Positions 30,722 through 42,529 of a DNA stretch of 64,000 nt are shown piece by piece. The stretch covers positions 23,492,001 through 23,556,000 of the forward strand of contig CM074864.1 in NCBI GenBank assembly GCA_037501455.1, read 5' to 3'. Made by a program: the position numbers and the translations under genes. The notes under the pieces were generated by a model. The model worked only from the letters and a program-made list of their open reading frames with translations. It did not search any database and had not been told where the DNA came from. The stretch is from Lantana camara (taxonomy: Eukaryota > Streptophyta > Magnoliopsida > Lamiales > Verbenaceae). The first letter of the stretch is position 1; each line of letters begins with the position of its first letter.

Positions 30722-31041
30722 AACTTATTTTAATGGTTGATCCGTGAGGACAGTGATTGAGTGTGCCTGGAAGTAAGGCCTCAATCTTCGTGATGCATTG
30801 ATGAGGGCGAATGCGAACTTTTCAATTTCCAAATACTTTCTCTCAGCCCCTGCAACGTTTTGCTTAAATAGTAAATGGGCAAATGTTTACACTCCCGTAT
30901 GGCTACCAGAACTGCGCTCGTAGATTCGCTGGAAACAGAGAGATACACAAACTACCTTTCACCCTTTATTGGCTTTGTCAGAAGTGGTGCGCTCGAAAGG
31001 TAAGCCTTCATGTCCTGTAACGCTTTCTCACATTCCTCAGT

Positions 31042-31916
31042 CTAATCAAAATTTCGAGCGTTGCGTAGAATTCTGAAGAAAGGGAGGTTCCTGTCTGCCG
31101 AGTGTGAGATGAACCTGTTTAAAGAAATAATTTTCCCTACCAACACCTGTACTTCCCTGAGGTTACGAGGGGAAAGGATGTCCAAAATAGCCTTGATTTT
31201 CTCCGGATTAGCTTCAATCCCCCGCTGGCTGACTATGTAGCCCAAGAATTTTCCCCCTCGTACTCTAAAAGTACACTTTGAGGGATTTAACTTCATGTCG
31301 TAGTGGCGCAGGATGGCAAATGTGCGCTTAAGATCCTCAAGGTGTAAGCCCTGACGCTTGCTCTTAACAATCATATCGTCCACGTATACCTCCATGGACC
31401 TTCCAATTTCTTTCTCCAACATCCTGTTAACAAGGTGTTGGTAGGATGCTCCCGCATTTTTGAGCCCAAAAGGCATGACTAAAAAGCAGTATACACCCAA
31501 GTGGACAACAAATGAGGTTTTGGGAGGTCTTCAGGGGCTATAAAAATTTGATAATACCCTTGAAAGGCATCCATCATACTCATGAGTTCGCAGCCGGTGG
31601 TCGAATCTACCAGTTGATCAATTTGGGGTAAAGGGTAAGGATCCTTGGGGCAGGCCTTGTTAAGATCAGTGAAATCATTGCACATGCGCCATTTGTTAGC
31701 GCTCTTGGGTACCAGGACAACATTGCACAACCATTCTAGATATAGTATGGGCTCAATATACTGAGCCTCGACGAGCTTGTTAACCTCCTCCTCAATAGCC
31801 TTCTTACGAAAACCGTGCACATCTTGCTTCTTCTGTTTGACTGGCTTGAAGGAGGGGTCCACATTGAGCCTGTGGACTATGACGCTCGGGACAATTCCAG
31901 TAAGGTCAGATGCTTT
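31042..31916 (-). pseudogene. Gypsy reverse transcriptase, interrupted upstream by copia
   Basis: On the minus strand the frame starts at the copia junction (31916) with ASDLTGIVPSVIVHRLNVDP and continues KKAIEEEVNKLVEAQYIEP, NKWRMCNDFTDLNKACPKD and DAFQGYYQI. After a frameshift near 31490 it gives VMPFGLKNAGASYQHLVNRM, the catalytic YVDDMIVKS and GGKFLGYIVSQRGIEANPEK. The order and spacing are those of a Ty3/gypsy reverse transcriptase. Sequence 30722-31041 is a decayed thumb and first RNase H region with several stops. Confidence 0.88.
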
Positions 31917-34177
31917 TGTTGGGATTAATGCCCTGAAAATCCAATTATATTGTAAATATTTTGGATTAATAAAACTGAAATTTTTGCAAGTTATGAGTAT
32001 TTTACAAATTTAATAATTAATGACGTGTGATGGTATTTTTATATGAAATATGTTTCATAGGAAAAGACTTTAAATACCAAGAATCACGTGTCATTAAAGT
32101 TCTAGTCAGTATGATAAGAAGATGTTCTTATCAAGACTATAATGTGTTATATAAGATGATTAGTCTTTCGTCATAGGGAAATGGAGTTTCCAATTATGAA
32201 ACATTGATGATTTTCAATGAGATTGGAAACATCGAACTGGACCACTGAGATTGTTCATTTTATACTGTTATCTAAAATGAACAGAATCTCGGAAGCATTA
32301 GACTCTTAATCCTAATAGTGTTTCTACTTTAGGCATGTAGTGTTAATCATTGTGATGTACTCAGAAGTGAGGTCTCGGTAACTGGTGGCCAAAATACTTT
32401 GTACGTTCGGTGATTGTATAAAATGTGCTGAAGAGAAATATTGATCGAGGAATCTGTAGCCTTGCTGGAAGGTTAAAGATATCCCTGAAATAGATTTGCG
32501 AAAGTTCAAATAAAACTTTGGCCAAAGTACTTCGTTTGTGCGTCACCGAAGTTGTATGTTGAATGTGTTTCACATACAGGGAATTTGGACTTAAGGCGAA
32601 TCAAGAAATTTCAGATTGGAAGTGAAAAATAAATTATGGTAATATTGATTTATTTTTCATGGATATCTGTACAGAGGAGTAAAATGCAAAATTATTCTAG
32701 ATCGAGAAATTCGTGAATAATTTAATTAATTTTAAAATGCAACAATATTTATTTAGTGGAATTAAATATTGTTAAACGGTAATCAATTATTGTCATGGGA
32801 TGATAATAGATTGACCCGTTTGGAGCTAAGATTAATTAGTCCTGCAGGTCCCCCCACAAGCCCCAACGAAGATCAATGAGAAAATATTAAAATGAGACAG
32901 AGAAATGAATTTTCAAAGAGTTTGAAAATAGCCAAGGAATTTATTTTAAGAAAATAAACTAAATTCCAAAGAGTTGGAAATGGCCAAAATTTTATTTTGG
33001 AGAAAATAAAATTTAAAAAAAAAAAAAAAAAAAGCTGACGTGGCAAAGTGCTGACGTGGCAGGTGACGTGTCACGACACTTGGCGTTGACTGGGCGCCAT
33101 TTGGCACGCCACGTGGACGGTGAGGATTGTGCCACATCAGTGCGTGTCAACGGCTCAGATCATGTTGACAGAAAAGTCAACGGGTCGTGGAAGCAGGTCA
33201 GCGGTTCGGGTCTTCGGATATGATCGGGTCAAGGGTTGACCGACCCGGACACCTGGACGAATAGGGATTCGCCATGTGTCAGCCAAGTCAGACCGCCTGA
33301 GCCGACCGGTTCATGGGTTAACCGGTCTGAACCACTGGACGCCGGTCGGACCGTGCGGACTGGCCAAGCGGCAGCTCCACGTGCAGGCGTGTGGCCCACG
33401 CGCGCTATGCGCATGCACGCCTTCTGGCAGCGCGTGGGGGCGCGTGCCAGGCCCGTTCGGCGCATGGTTGGCGTCGTTCGACTCCTTGCTGCCCAAACGT
33501 CCACGTGGCGGTCTCGGATTGGCTGTTGGGACTTGGGAGCTACGACAAAGAATTGAAAAATGGCATGAATGTCCCTAATTTCACCCTATAAATAGGCTGC
33601 CAGTTTTTTGATTTGAAGCATTCCATTTTGCAATGCATTTTCTCACAGTAAAATGCCTCTCGGCTTTCTCTCTCTATTTAGATAATTAATCCTTAATTAA
33701 GGATTAATTAATTACTTAATTAGGTGGTTATATAATTAATATATAATCCACTTAATTATTAGAAAATAGGGATTTTCAGGTTTTAGAAAAAAGGGTTTTT
33801 CTAGAAAAATATTTTCTCAAAGTATTTAGCGAAATACTGTCGGAGCCCACACTCCAATTTCTTAATCGGGGATATTGCGGGGAAGCTCTGCCGGTTTCAC
33901 GAGGAAATATCGAGGTGCTAGAAAAGTGCCGTTGATAGCCAATTTTGCAGCACGGTAATACCGTTATGCTGCCCAAATTAATATTTGCATATTGTGATTA
34001 TATGCTAGATGATTTAAAATTATGTTATCAATGCCTGTATATATTAGAGTTATGCTGCCCGATTTATTCCGCTGCTTTATTAAAATATTTTTGAAATATT
34101 TTGATAACGAGGTTATGGCAAAATTTTTTGAATATTACGCTATACCATCACTCTGCTTCGGGCCCGCCACACCAACA
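31917..34177 (+). repeat. Copia 5' LTR, 2261 bp
   Basis: Starts TGTTGGGATTAATGCCC and ends CACACCAACA. It has a GC-rich block at about 33040-33540 and a TATA box, tataaata, at 33587-33594. The Arg/Pro-rich ORFs over the GC-rich block are by-products of composition. Confidence 0.95.
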
Positions 34178-34179
34178 AC

Positions 34180-34191
34180 TGGTATCAGAGC
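34180..34191 (+). other. Copia primer-binding site
   Basis: Exact tggtatcagagc two bases after the 5' LTR. Confidence 0.92.
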
Positions 34192-35303
34192 GGGGCTCTG
34201 ATTATATACTCGCATTGATAAAGCATAAGATGCATAATTTTAAATCTGATACTGTGCACGTAAATTCAGTCTAAGGAGGCTGGGTTTTAAGTGGGACCGT
34301 TGTGACCCCTCCAGTGTTTCCTGGGAATTTGCGTGGAATGGTAATTTTCTGGAAATTGATTTCAATAATCTTCCTGGTTAATTGCCGAATCAGTAAATAT
34401 GATTTAAATTATGCGATAATTTAAAAACATATTTATTTAAGGGGCCATAAAAATTTAAAGCGTGATAATTATGTGATAATTATTTGCAAGCGTGCTTTTA
34501 ATTTTAAAAATGGCATGATAATATGTGATATTATGTTGTTTCAATTATGCATGATTTATTTAATATGATTAGATAAATAATATTTAATAGAGATTAAATA
34601 CGATGCATAATTGGATTAATATTTTTTGGCTTAAATTAATAAAGAGTTATTAAAGCCTTAGAATATTATTAGGATTATTTAATAATCCTAGTGGGAGCAT
34701 ATTAATTAGATTAATTACTTCCAAAATCAATAAGTCGCCAAAAGTGATTATTTAATAATCAAAGATAATCCACAAATTCTATAAAATTCAAGTGGGAGCG
34801 AGATGAAAAGAGTTGGATTCTCACGGCCTCCATTACCCATCTATAGTATAGTGGATATATACTACTCCCTTCGGCTGGTATGTATGCGCGGTATACAAGA
34901 TTAGACTTCTTCGGATAGAATGAAATACGGGGAAAGTCAGCTCGACCACGCCTCCATGGAGTGTCTGATCTACTCGTACGAATTTCTAGGTAATGGTGTA
35001 CGCTTGACTAAGTGATGTATTAACCTCCCTTCGGAGCTATGTTACATTCACTTAGAGGCCAAAGGTTAACGTGGTGGATTAACATAGTTTGGTAAGAGTT
35101 ACCTAGATGGCATGTTAATTAAGATTAATTCTTGCTTTTCTAAGCAGTTTTCGACCCCGCTTCCGAGGAGTCAACTGCGGTTGGATAAGTCGCCATTGTG
35201 TAAACCAAAAATGCTTACGTGGATTTCATTTATTGGTTAGACGTAAAAGAAGTAAAATACATAATCATAACTGCATTTTTTAAAATATTTCAGTTTGAAA
35301 GCA

Positions 35304-37100
35304 ATGACGACCGCTAGCCCGCTTCAATCAATCCTAAAGGAAAATAGGCTTGAAGGGTCTAACTATGCTGACTGGAAGATGAATCTTGACATTGTGTTTG
35401 GTCACGAGAATCTGAAACAAGTGCTCACTGAACCTTGTCTGGGGTTACCGGAAACTACGGCCAATCAGGATATGAGAAATGCTTATGCCAACTGGATCAA
35501 GTCCAATGATTTGGCTAGGTCTTATATCCTGGCATCTGTCTCCAATGTTCTCAACCATCAAATGCATGAGATGCCAACTGCTAGGAACATGATGTATCAT
35601 CTCCATCAAATGTTTGGAGGACAGAATCGAGCCAAGAGGCTCGAATTGATGCGGAGTCTGTTAGTTACCAAGATGTCTGAGGGATCACCTGTTCAGGATC
35701 ATGTTATGAACATGATGGCTTGCCTAAACGAAATTGAAAGCCTTGGTGCTAAATTTGATGATCTCAGCAAACAGGATATGATCCTATGCTCTCTGCCAAA
35801 GTCGTTCGACACATTCAGGCAAAATTATTCTATGAACAAATTGGATTTTTCATTGCCTGAATTGATGAACGAACTTAAAGTGGCAGAGGGAGTAATGAAA
35901 GCTAAGGGAACTGTTCTCCTGGCTCAGGTATCAACTTCCACTGCTCCAAAGGCCAACAAGTGGAAAAAGGGAAAGGGAAAGGTTCTCAATCCCAAGAAAA
36001 AGGTTAAGAAGAAGAAGGGTAAACCCAACAAGGGAAAATGTTTCCACTGCGGAGAGAATGGGCACTGGAAGAGGAATTGTCCAAAATACTTAGCAAGTCT
36101 TCCTGCTAAGCCATCTGGACAAGGTATATCGATATCTTGTTTAATTGAATTATGTTTAGTTGGAAGTCCACCAGATTCCTGGTGTGTGGACTCGGGTTCA
36201 ACTAATCATATTTACAATTCGTTGCAGGGGTTCAAGCTAACCAGAAAGCTTGAAGATGGCGAGATGCAGCTACTGCTCGGGGACAATACAAGTATATCTG
36301 TATTAGCAGTAGGGATTGTAAATTTGTATTTTGGTGATAGGGTTTTGGTAGTGAAAGACACTTTGTACATACCGTGTGTTCGCAGAAATCTAATTTCTGT
36401 GAGTTGTTTAATAAATAATGGTTTCAGTGTTTGTTTTGAACAAAATTTTACCATTAAGCAAAATAAAAGGTTTATTTGCTCTGGCACGGTAAAAGATGGT
36501 CTTTTCTTGTTATACCCCGATAAAAACCCTAATTCCGAACTTAACACTGCTAAGCTTGACTTACCAACCAAAAGAAAAACTCCTATGCCTAACGAGGCGT
36601 ACAAGTACCATTTACATCTTGGTCATATTAATCCAAAAAGGATCCAAAGACTAATTTCAGACGAATTGTTGAGTCCCTTGGACTTAACAGAACTACCAGT
36701 CTGTGAATCCTGCTTGGAAGGTAAAATGACCAAGAGATCTTTTAAATCTAAAGGTAATCGAGCCACAGAATTGCTTGAGTTAATTCATACGGATGTGTGT
36801 TGTCCTATGAGTATTCAAGCAAGAGGAGTTTTTGAGTATTTCATCACTTTTACGGATGATTACTCCATATACGGATACGTTTATTTGATGAGATATAAGT
36901 CTGAATCTTTTGAAAAGTTCAAAGAATCAAAGGCTGAAGTTGAAAATCAAACTGGAAAACGTATCAAAGCACTTTGATCAGATCGTAGCGGTGAGTATCT
37001 GTCTACAGAGTTTATAGAATTTCTCACTGCAAATGGGATTAATCCCAATTATCTGCGCCGGGTACACCCCAGCAGAATGGTGTTGCAGAAAGGAGAAATA
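35304..37100 (+). pseudogene. Copia Gag, protease and integrase N-terminal part
   Basis: From the ATG at 35304, Gag reads PLQSILKENRLEGSNYADWK, with the UBN2-type domain and the zinc knuckle CFHCGENGHWKRNC at about 36040-36081. Protease follows with WCVDSGSTNHI, then the GAG-pre-integrase HLHLGHINPKRIQRL with CESCLEGKMTKRSF, and integrase LIHTDVCCPMS and YSIYGYVYLM. A TGA at 36975-36977 ends the frame just before the SDRSGEY block that carries the second catalytic Asp. A frameshift lies near 37045-37060. Gag and Gag-Pol are normally one ORF in copia. Confidence 0.9.
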
Positions 37101-37990
37101 GAACTCTGATGGAAATGGTAAGATCTATAATGAGTCATACTACCCTATCAAGTTCGTTTTGGGGCTTTGCACTCGAAACGGCGGCACACATATTAAACCT
37201 TGTTCCCTCCAAGTCAGTTCCTAAAACACCAATGGAACTGTGGCGAGGGCGAAAGCCCAGTATCTCTTATCTTCGGATATGGGGAACCCCAGCTCATGTG
37301 TTAAGGAAGGATCCTGACAAGTTGGAATCAAGAACAGAGGTTTGCTTGTTCATAGGTTATCCTAAAGGAACAAGAGGTGGTATATTTTATGACCCGAGAG
37401 ATCACAAAGTGTTTGAGAGCACTAATGCTAAATATCTTGAAGATGATTTCGTAAATGACCACAAGGGTAGAAGCAAAATTGTGTTAGAAGAAATGACAAC
37501 ATCAGATTCTGAATTCCAAGAACCCGTGGTAACTGAAAATGTGTTAGATACATATGATGTAAGGACGAGTACACAACATCCTCGTCGTAGTGGGAGGATT
37601 GTCAGGGCACTTGACAGATACCTAGGATTGACCCAAGTGGTTGAATCTGAAGTATCTGATCCTATCACATATGATGAAGCTATAAAGGATATAGACGCTG
37701 ACCGTTGGGTCAGAGCCATGGAATCTGAATTAGATTCAATGTATTCCAATAAAGTCTGGGAACTTGTAGAGGCGCCTGAGGGCATTAAACCTATTGGATG
37801 CCAATGGGTCTACAAGAGAAAAAAGGGGAGTAGATGGAAAGGTTGAGACCTTTAAAGCAAGGCTTGTGGCAAAGGGTTATATCCAGAAAGAAGGTATCGA
37901 TTATGACGAAACCTTCTCGCATGTAGCAATGCTTAAGTCCATAAGAATTCTCCTATCCATTATGCTCATTATGATTATGAGATTTGGTAA
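37059..37990 (+). pseudogene. Copia integrase C-terminus and RT start, two frameshifts
   Basis: The frame resumes with TPQQNG and MEMVRSIMSHTTLSSSFWGF, the region around the catalytic Glu, then KTPMELWRGRKPSISYLRIW. A linker ends in DRWVRAMESELDSMYSNKVW, the usual copia RT start. Frameshifts in a homopolymer near 37826-37836 and near 37950-37980 break the segment [20 protein letters not shown]. Confidence 0.88.
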
Positions 37991-39235
37991 ATGGATGTAA
38001 AGACTGCCTTCTTGAACAGGCACCTTCAAGAAGAGATATACATGGCTCAGCCTGAAGGCTTTATTGCCAGAAATCAGGAGCATATGGTATGCAAGCTTGA
38101 TAGATCTATTTATGGTCTTAAGCAAGCGTCTAGGTCATGGAACATCAGATTTAATGAGGCAATTAAATCCTTTGGATTTATGCAATTGCCTAATGAACCA
38201 TGTGTGTACAAGAGACATCATGATAGTGTTGTAACATTTTTAGTTCTATATGTTGACGACATTTTGCTCATTGGGAATGACACAGGAATATTGTCAGCAG
38301 TTAAGATTTGGTTGTCAAATCAGTTTGACATGAAAGACCTAGGTGAAGCCAGTTATATTCTAGGGATCAGACTTTGTCGTGATCGTAAGAATAAAATGAT
38401 TGGTTTATCACAAGCATCATATATAGATAAGATGCTGGCAAGATATAATATGGTGAATTTCAAGAAAGGTTCATTACCTTTCCGACATGGAGTTCATCTG
38501 TCTCGGGATCAGTGTCCCAAGAACCCTGAAGAGATAGAAGAAATGAAAGATGTTCCGTATGCTTCGATAGTCGGAAGCCTCATGTATGCCATGTTATGTA
38601 CAAGGCCAGATATCTGCTATGCTGTAGGTCTAGTCAGCAGATATCAGTCAAACCCTGGACCCCAACACTGGACAGTTGTCAAGCATATATTGAAGTACTT
38701 GAGAAGGACTCGGGATTATATGCTTGTCTATCGCAGTGATGAGCTCATTCCTATTGGGTACACAGATTCGGATTTCCAATCTGATTTGGATTCTAGGCGT
38801 TCGACGTCTGGATACGTGTTTACTCTAGGAGGAGTAGCCGTAAGTTGGAGGAGTATTAAGCAATCTTACATTGCTGACTCCACCATGGAAGCCGAATACG
38901 TGGCAGCTTCGGAAGCAGCCAAAGAAGCGTATTGGTTCCGAAATTTCCTAATGGATCTAGAAGTTGTCAAGGACAGACTTATGTCGATCACATTGTACTG
39001 TGACAATGCTGGAGCGGTGGCCAACTCCAAGGAACCTCGAAGTCATAAACGTACAAAGCACATCGAGAGGAAGTTTCATATTATACGAGATTATGTGGAA
39101 CGTGGAGAAGTGGCAGTGGTGAAAAGTGGCTCAGTAAATAATCTAGCAGATCCCTTCACTAAGACTTTGGCGCAAAAGAGTTTTGACACTCGTTTAGAAG
39201 GGATGGGTCTTAGATATGTAGCCAATTGGATTTAG
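37991..39235 (+). pseudogene. Copia reverse transcriptase and RNase H
   Basis: The open frame carries [35 protein letters not shown], the catalytic LYVDDILLIGN, DMKDLGEASYILGI, IVGSLMYAMLCTRPD, and RNase H motifs GYTDSDF, TMEAEYVAASEAAKEAYW and LYCDNAGA. It ends GMGLRYVANWI just before the polypurine tract. The domain itself is complete, but upstream breaks prevent normal translation. Confidence 0.92.
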
Positions 39236-39238
39236 GGC

Positions 39239-39249
39239 AAGTGGGAGAT
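39239..39249 (+). other. Copia polypurine tract
   Basis: aagtgggagat directly precedes the 3' LTR. Confidence 0.85.
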
Positions 39250-41515
39250 TGTTGGGATTAATGCCCTAAAAATCCAATTATATTGTAAATATTTTGGATT
39301 AATAAAACTGAAATTTTCGCAAGTTATGAGTATTTTACAAATTTAATAATTAATGACGTGTGATGGTATTTTTATATGAAATGTGTTTCATAGGAAAAGA
39401 CTTTAAATACCAAGAATCACGTGTCATTAAAGTTCTAGTCAGTATGATAAGAAGATGTTCTTATCAAGACTATAATGTGTTATATAAGATGATTAGTCTT
39501 TCATCATAGGGAAATGGAGTTTCCAATTATGACACATTGATGATTTTCAATGAGATTGGAAACATCGAACTGGACCACTGAGATTGTTCATTTTATACTG
39601 CTATCTAAAATGAACAGAATCTCGGAAGCATTAGACTCTTAATCCTGATAGTGTTTCTACTTTAGGCATGTAGTGTTAATCACTGTGATGTACTCAGAAG
39701 TGAGGTCTCCGTAACGGGTGGCCAAAATACTTTGTACGTTCGGTGATTGCATAAAATGTGCTGAAGAGAAATATTGATCGAGGAATCTGTAGCCTTGCTG
39801 GAAGGTTAAAGATATCCCTGAAATAGATTTGCAAAAGTTCAAATAAAATTTTGGCCAAAGTACTTCGTGTGTGTGTCATCGAAGTTGTATGTTGAATGTG
39901 TTTCACATACAGGGAATTTGGACTTAAGGCGAATCAAGAAATTTCAGATTGGAAGTGAAAAATAAATTATGGTAGTATTGATTTATTTTTCATGGATATC
40001 TGTACAGAGGAGTAAAATGCAAAATTATTCTAGATCGAGAAATTCGTGAATAATTTAATTAATTATAGAATGCAACAATATTTATTTAGTAGAATTAAAT
40101 ATTGTTAAACGGTAACCAATTATTGTCATGAGATGATAATAGATTGACCCGTTTGGAGCTAAGATTAATTAGTCCTGTAGGTCCCCCCGCAAGCCCCAAC
40201 GAAGATCAATGAGAAAATATTAAAATGAGAGAGAGAAATGAATTTTCAAAGAGTTTGAAAATAGCCAATGAATTTATTTAGAGAAAATAAACTAAATTCC
40301 AAAGAGTTGGAAATGCCCAAAATTTTATTTTGGAGAAAATAAAATTCAAAAAAAAAAATTCAAAAAAAAAAAAATGTTGACGTGGTAAAGTGCTGACGTG
40401 GCAGGTGACGTGTCACGATCATGTTGATTGGGCACCATTTGGCACGCTACGTGGACGGTGAGGATTGCGCCGCGTCAGCCCGTGTTAACGGCTCAGATCA
40501 TGTTGACTGATAAGTCAACGGGTCGTGGAAGCGGGTCAGGGGTTCGGGTCTTCGGATAAGGTCGGGTCAAGGGTTGACCGACCCAGACACGTGGACGAAT
40601 AGGGATTCACCATGTGTTAGCCGAGTAAGACCGCTTGAGCCGACCGGTTCATGGGTGAACCGGTCTGAACCGCTGGACGCCGGTCGGACCGTGTAGACCG
40701 GCCACGCGGCAGCTGCACGTGCAGGCGTGTGGCCCACGCGCGCCATGCGCATGCACGCCTTCTGGCGGTGCGTGGGGGCACGTGCCAGGCCCGTTCGGCG
40801 CATGGTTGGCACCGTTCGACTCCTTGCTGCCCAAGCGTCCACGTGGCGGTCTCGGATTGGCTGTTGGGACTTGGGAGCTATGGCAAAGAATTGAAAAATG
40901 GCGTGAATGTCCCTAATTTCACCCTATAAATAGGCTGCCAGTTTTTTGATTCGAAGCATTCCATTTTGCAATGCATTTTCTCACAGTAAAATACCTCTCG
41001 GTTTTCTGTCTCTATTTAGATAATTAATCCTTAATTAAGGATTAATTAATTAGTTAATTAGGTGGTTATATAATTAATATATAATCCACTTAATTATTAG
41101 AAAATAGGGATTCTCAGGTTTTAGAAAAAAGGGTTTTTCTAGAAAAATATTTTCTCAAAGTATTTAGCGAAATACTGCCGGAGCCCACACTCCAATTTCT
41201 TAATCGGGGATATTGCGAGGAAGCTCTGTCGGTTTCACGAGGAAATATCGAGGTGCTGGAAAAGTGCCGTTGATAGCCAATTTTGCAGTACGGTAATACC
41301 GTTATGCTGCCAAAATTAATATTTGCATATTGTGATTATATGCTAGATGATTTAAAATTATGTTATCAATGCCTGTATATATTAGAGTTATGCTGCCCGA
41401 TTTATTCCGCTGCTTTATGAAAATATTTTTGAAATATTTTGATAACGAGGTTATGGCGAAAATTTTTGAATATTACGCTATACCATCACTCTGCTTCGGG
41501 CCCGCCATACCAACA
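39250..41515 (+). repeat. Copia 3' LTR, 2266 bp
   Basis: Near-identical to the 5' LTR, ending CATACCAACA. The main difference is in the A-rich tract and adjoining sequence near 40345-40440. TATA box at 40925-40932. Confidence 0.95.
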
Positions 41516-41760
41516 TCTTTCCATGTAAAAATGTCAATGTTTTCTCTGAGGAAGTCTATCATCATGATCTGCAAGGGCCCTGAAAGATTAGACCCAATCT
41601 GAGTGGTTTTATCCTTGTTGTCGGGTTCCAACTCAATAGTGAGAAATTTCTCCGTGGGCTCGATCGGATCTTAGGGCGAGGGAGTTCGAGCGCCCTTTTC
41701 TTTCCCGACAACTGCTCCCCAGTTGTTTCTTCCCTGCGCTCGTTAGCCCCCCTCATCAGA
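41516..41760 (-). pseudogene. Gypsy pol linker upstream of RT
   Basis: On the minus strand this encodes PIEPTEKFLTIELEPDNKDK, GPLQIMIDFLRENIDIFTWK and stops at the copia insertion. It is the N-terminal approach to gypsy RT, displaced from 31916 by the nested element. Confidence 0.8.
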
Positions 41761-42529
41761 GGAAGACTCACCAACCTCACCGAGCGGGGCTTTGGAGTTA
41801 CCTCCAACGCTTGTGTCCTTCTTCTTGTTTTTCTTTTTGTTCAGTTTGGCCCTCTTCCGCACGGGGCCATCCTCATTGAGGTTGGGAAAGTTCATCGACT
41901 TCTTTGTGGATCCAATTTGAAACATTTTCTCACTCTTGGGTTTCCTGAGTGACAACATGTAACATTCCCAGGCTTCTCGCACATTGCAGAGAACTTCCCC
42001 CACTCCACAAGGGGTGGGGAACTTGATCTTCTGATGATAGGTGGAGATGATCGCTTTGAAGTCGACGAGGGCCGAGGACCATGAGCGTTTTCTGTTGTGG
42101 GGCCTGACCAAAAGAGATGGCCAAACGGATCTGTCCTCGGGGGACCACCTCAGAGCCTCCAAAGCTGATGAGGGCTATTTTGAGGGGCTCGAGCGTGATG
42201 TTAGTAATATTCATTTTCTGGAATGTGGTATAGGGCAAAACATTAACAGAGCTTCCACTATCCACTAACACCCTCTTTACAATGTGGTTGTGGACGTCTA
42301 AGCTAACTACCATAGGGCAGTCAGAGGTTTCACTGACCCCATGGGGTGTTACAATATGTTCCAAGTCCCTATCAGAAAATCCTATTACCTCACTCTCTCT
42401 TGGGTTGCTGGCGCTCATTTCCTTGATGGCGTAGACTTGCTTGGGCTTCGTGGGTCGCTGATCATAGCTCCATACATATCGGCGTCGGGAAGCATTGGAA
42501 TCCTCTTCTGATGAACCACCCACAATCAT
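41761..42529 (-). pseudogene. Gypsy aspartic protease region
   Basis: On the minus strand, VKRVLVDSGSSVNVLPYTTF carries the DSG active site, followed by GGSEVVPRGQIRLAISFG, the flap and second-half region. A frameshift near 42090 moves to another frame with FKAIISTYHQKIKFPTP, GVGEVLCNVREAWECY and a Lys-rich C-terminal tail (KRAKLNKKKNKKKD). This is the usual Tat-lineage retropepsin between gag and RT. Confidence 0.82.

Larger units (their letters stand above)
31917..41515 (+). mobile_element. Ty1/copia retrotransposon nested in the gypsy pol
   Basis: Two LTRs of about 2.26 kb (31917-34177 and 39250-41515), TGTTGGG...CCAACA, enclose primer site, gag-pol and polypurine tract. The flanks gcttt (31912-31916) and tcttt (41516-41520) are a target duplication with one mismatch. 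Removing the element rejoins gypsy codons FTWK and ASDLTG without a frame change, confirming the insertion point. By eye the first 410 bases of the two LTRs differ at about 7 positions. Pol order is protease, integrase, RT, RNase H, which defines copia. One stop and three frameshifts make this copy defective. Confidence 0.95.

Noticed and set aside
28803..30740. Plus-strand ORFs opposite integrase and RNase H (29014-29196, 29933-30184, 30529-30747)
   Set aside because: They are mirror frames of the minus-strand pol domains, whose catalytic motifs are clear.
33229..33591. Several overlapping Arg/Pro/Ala-rich ORFs on both strands (also at 40567-40929)
   Set aside because: They lie in the GC-rich block of the copia LTRs, exist in nearly all frames at once and have no conserved domain; a composition effect.
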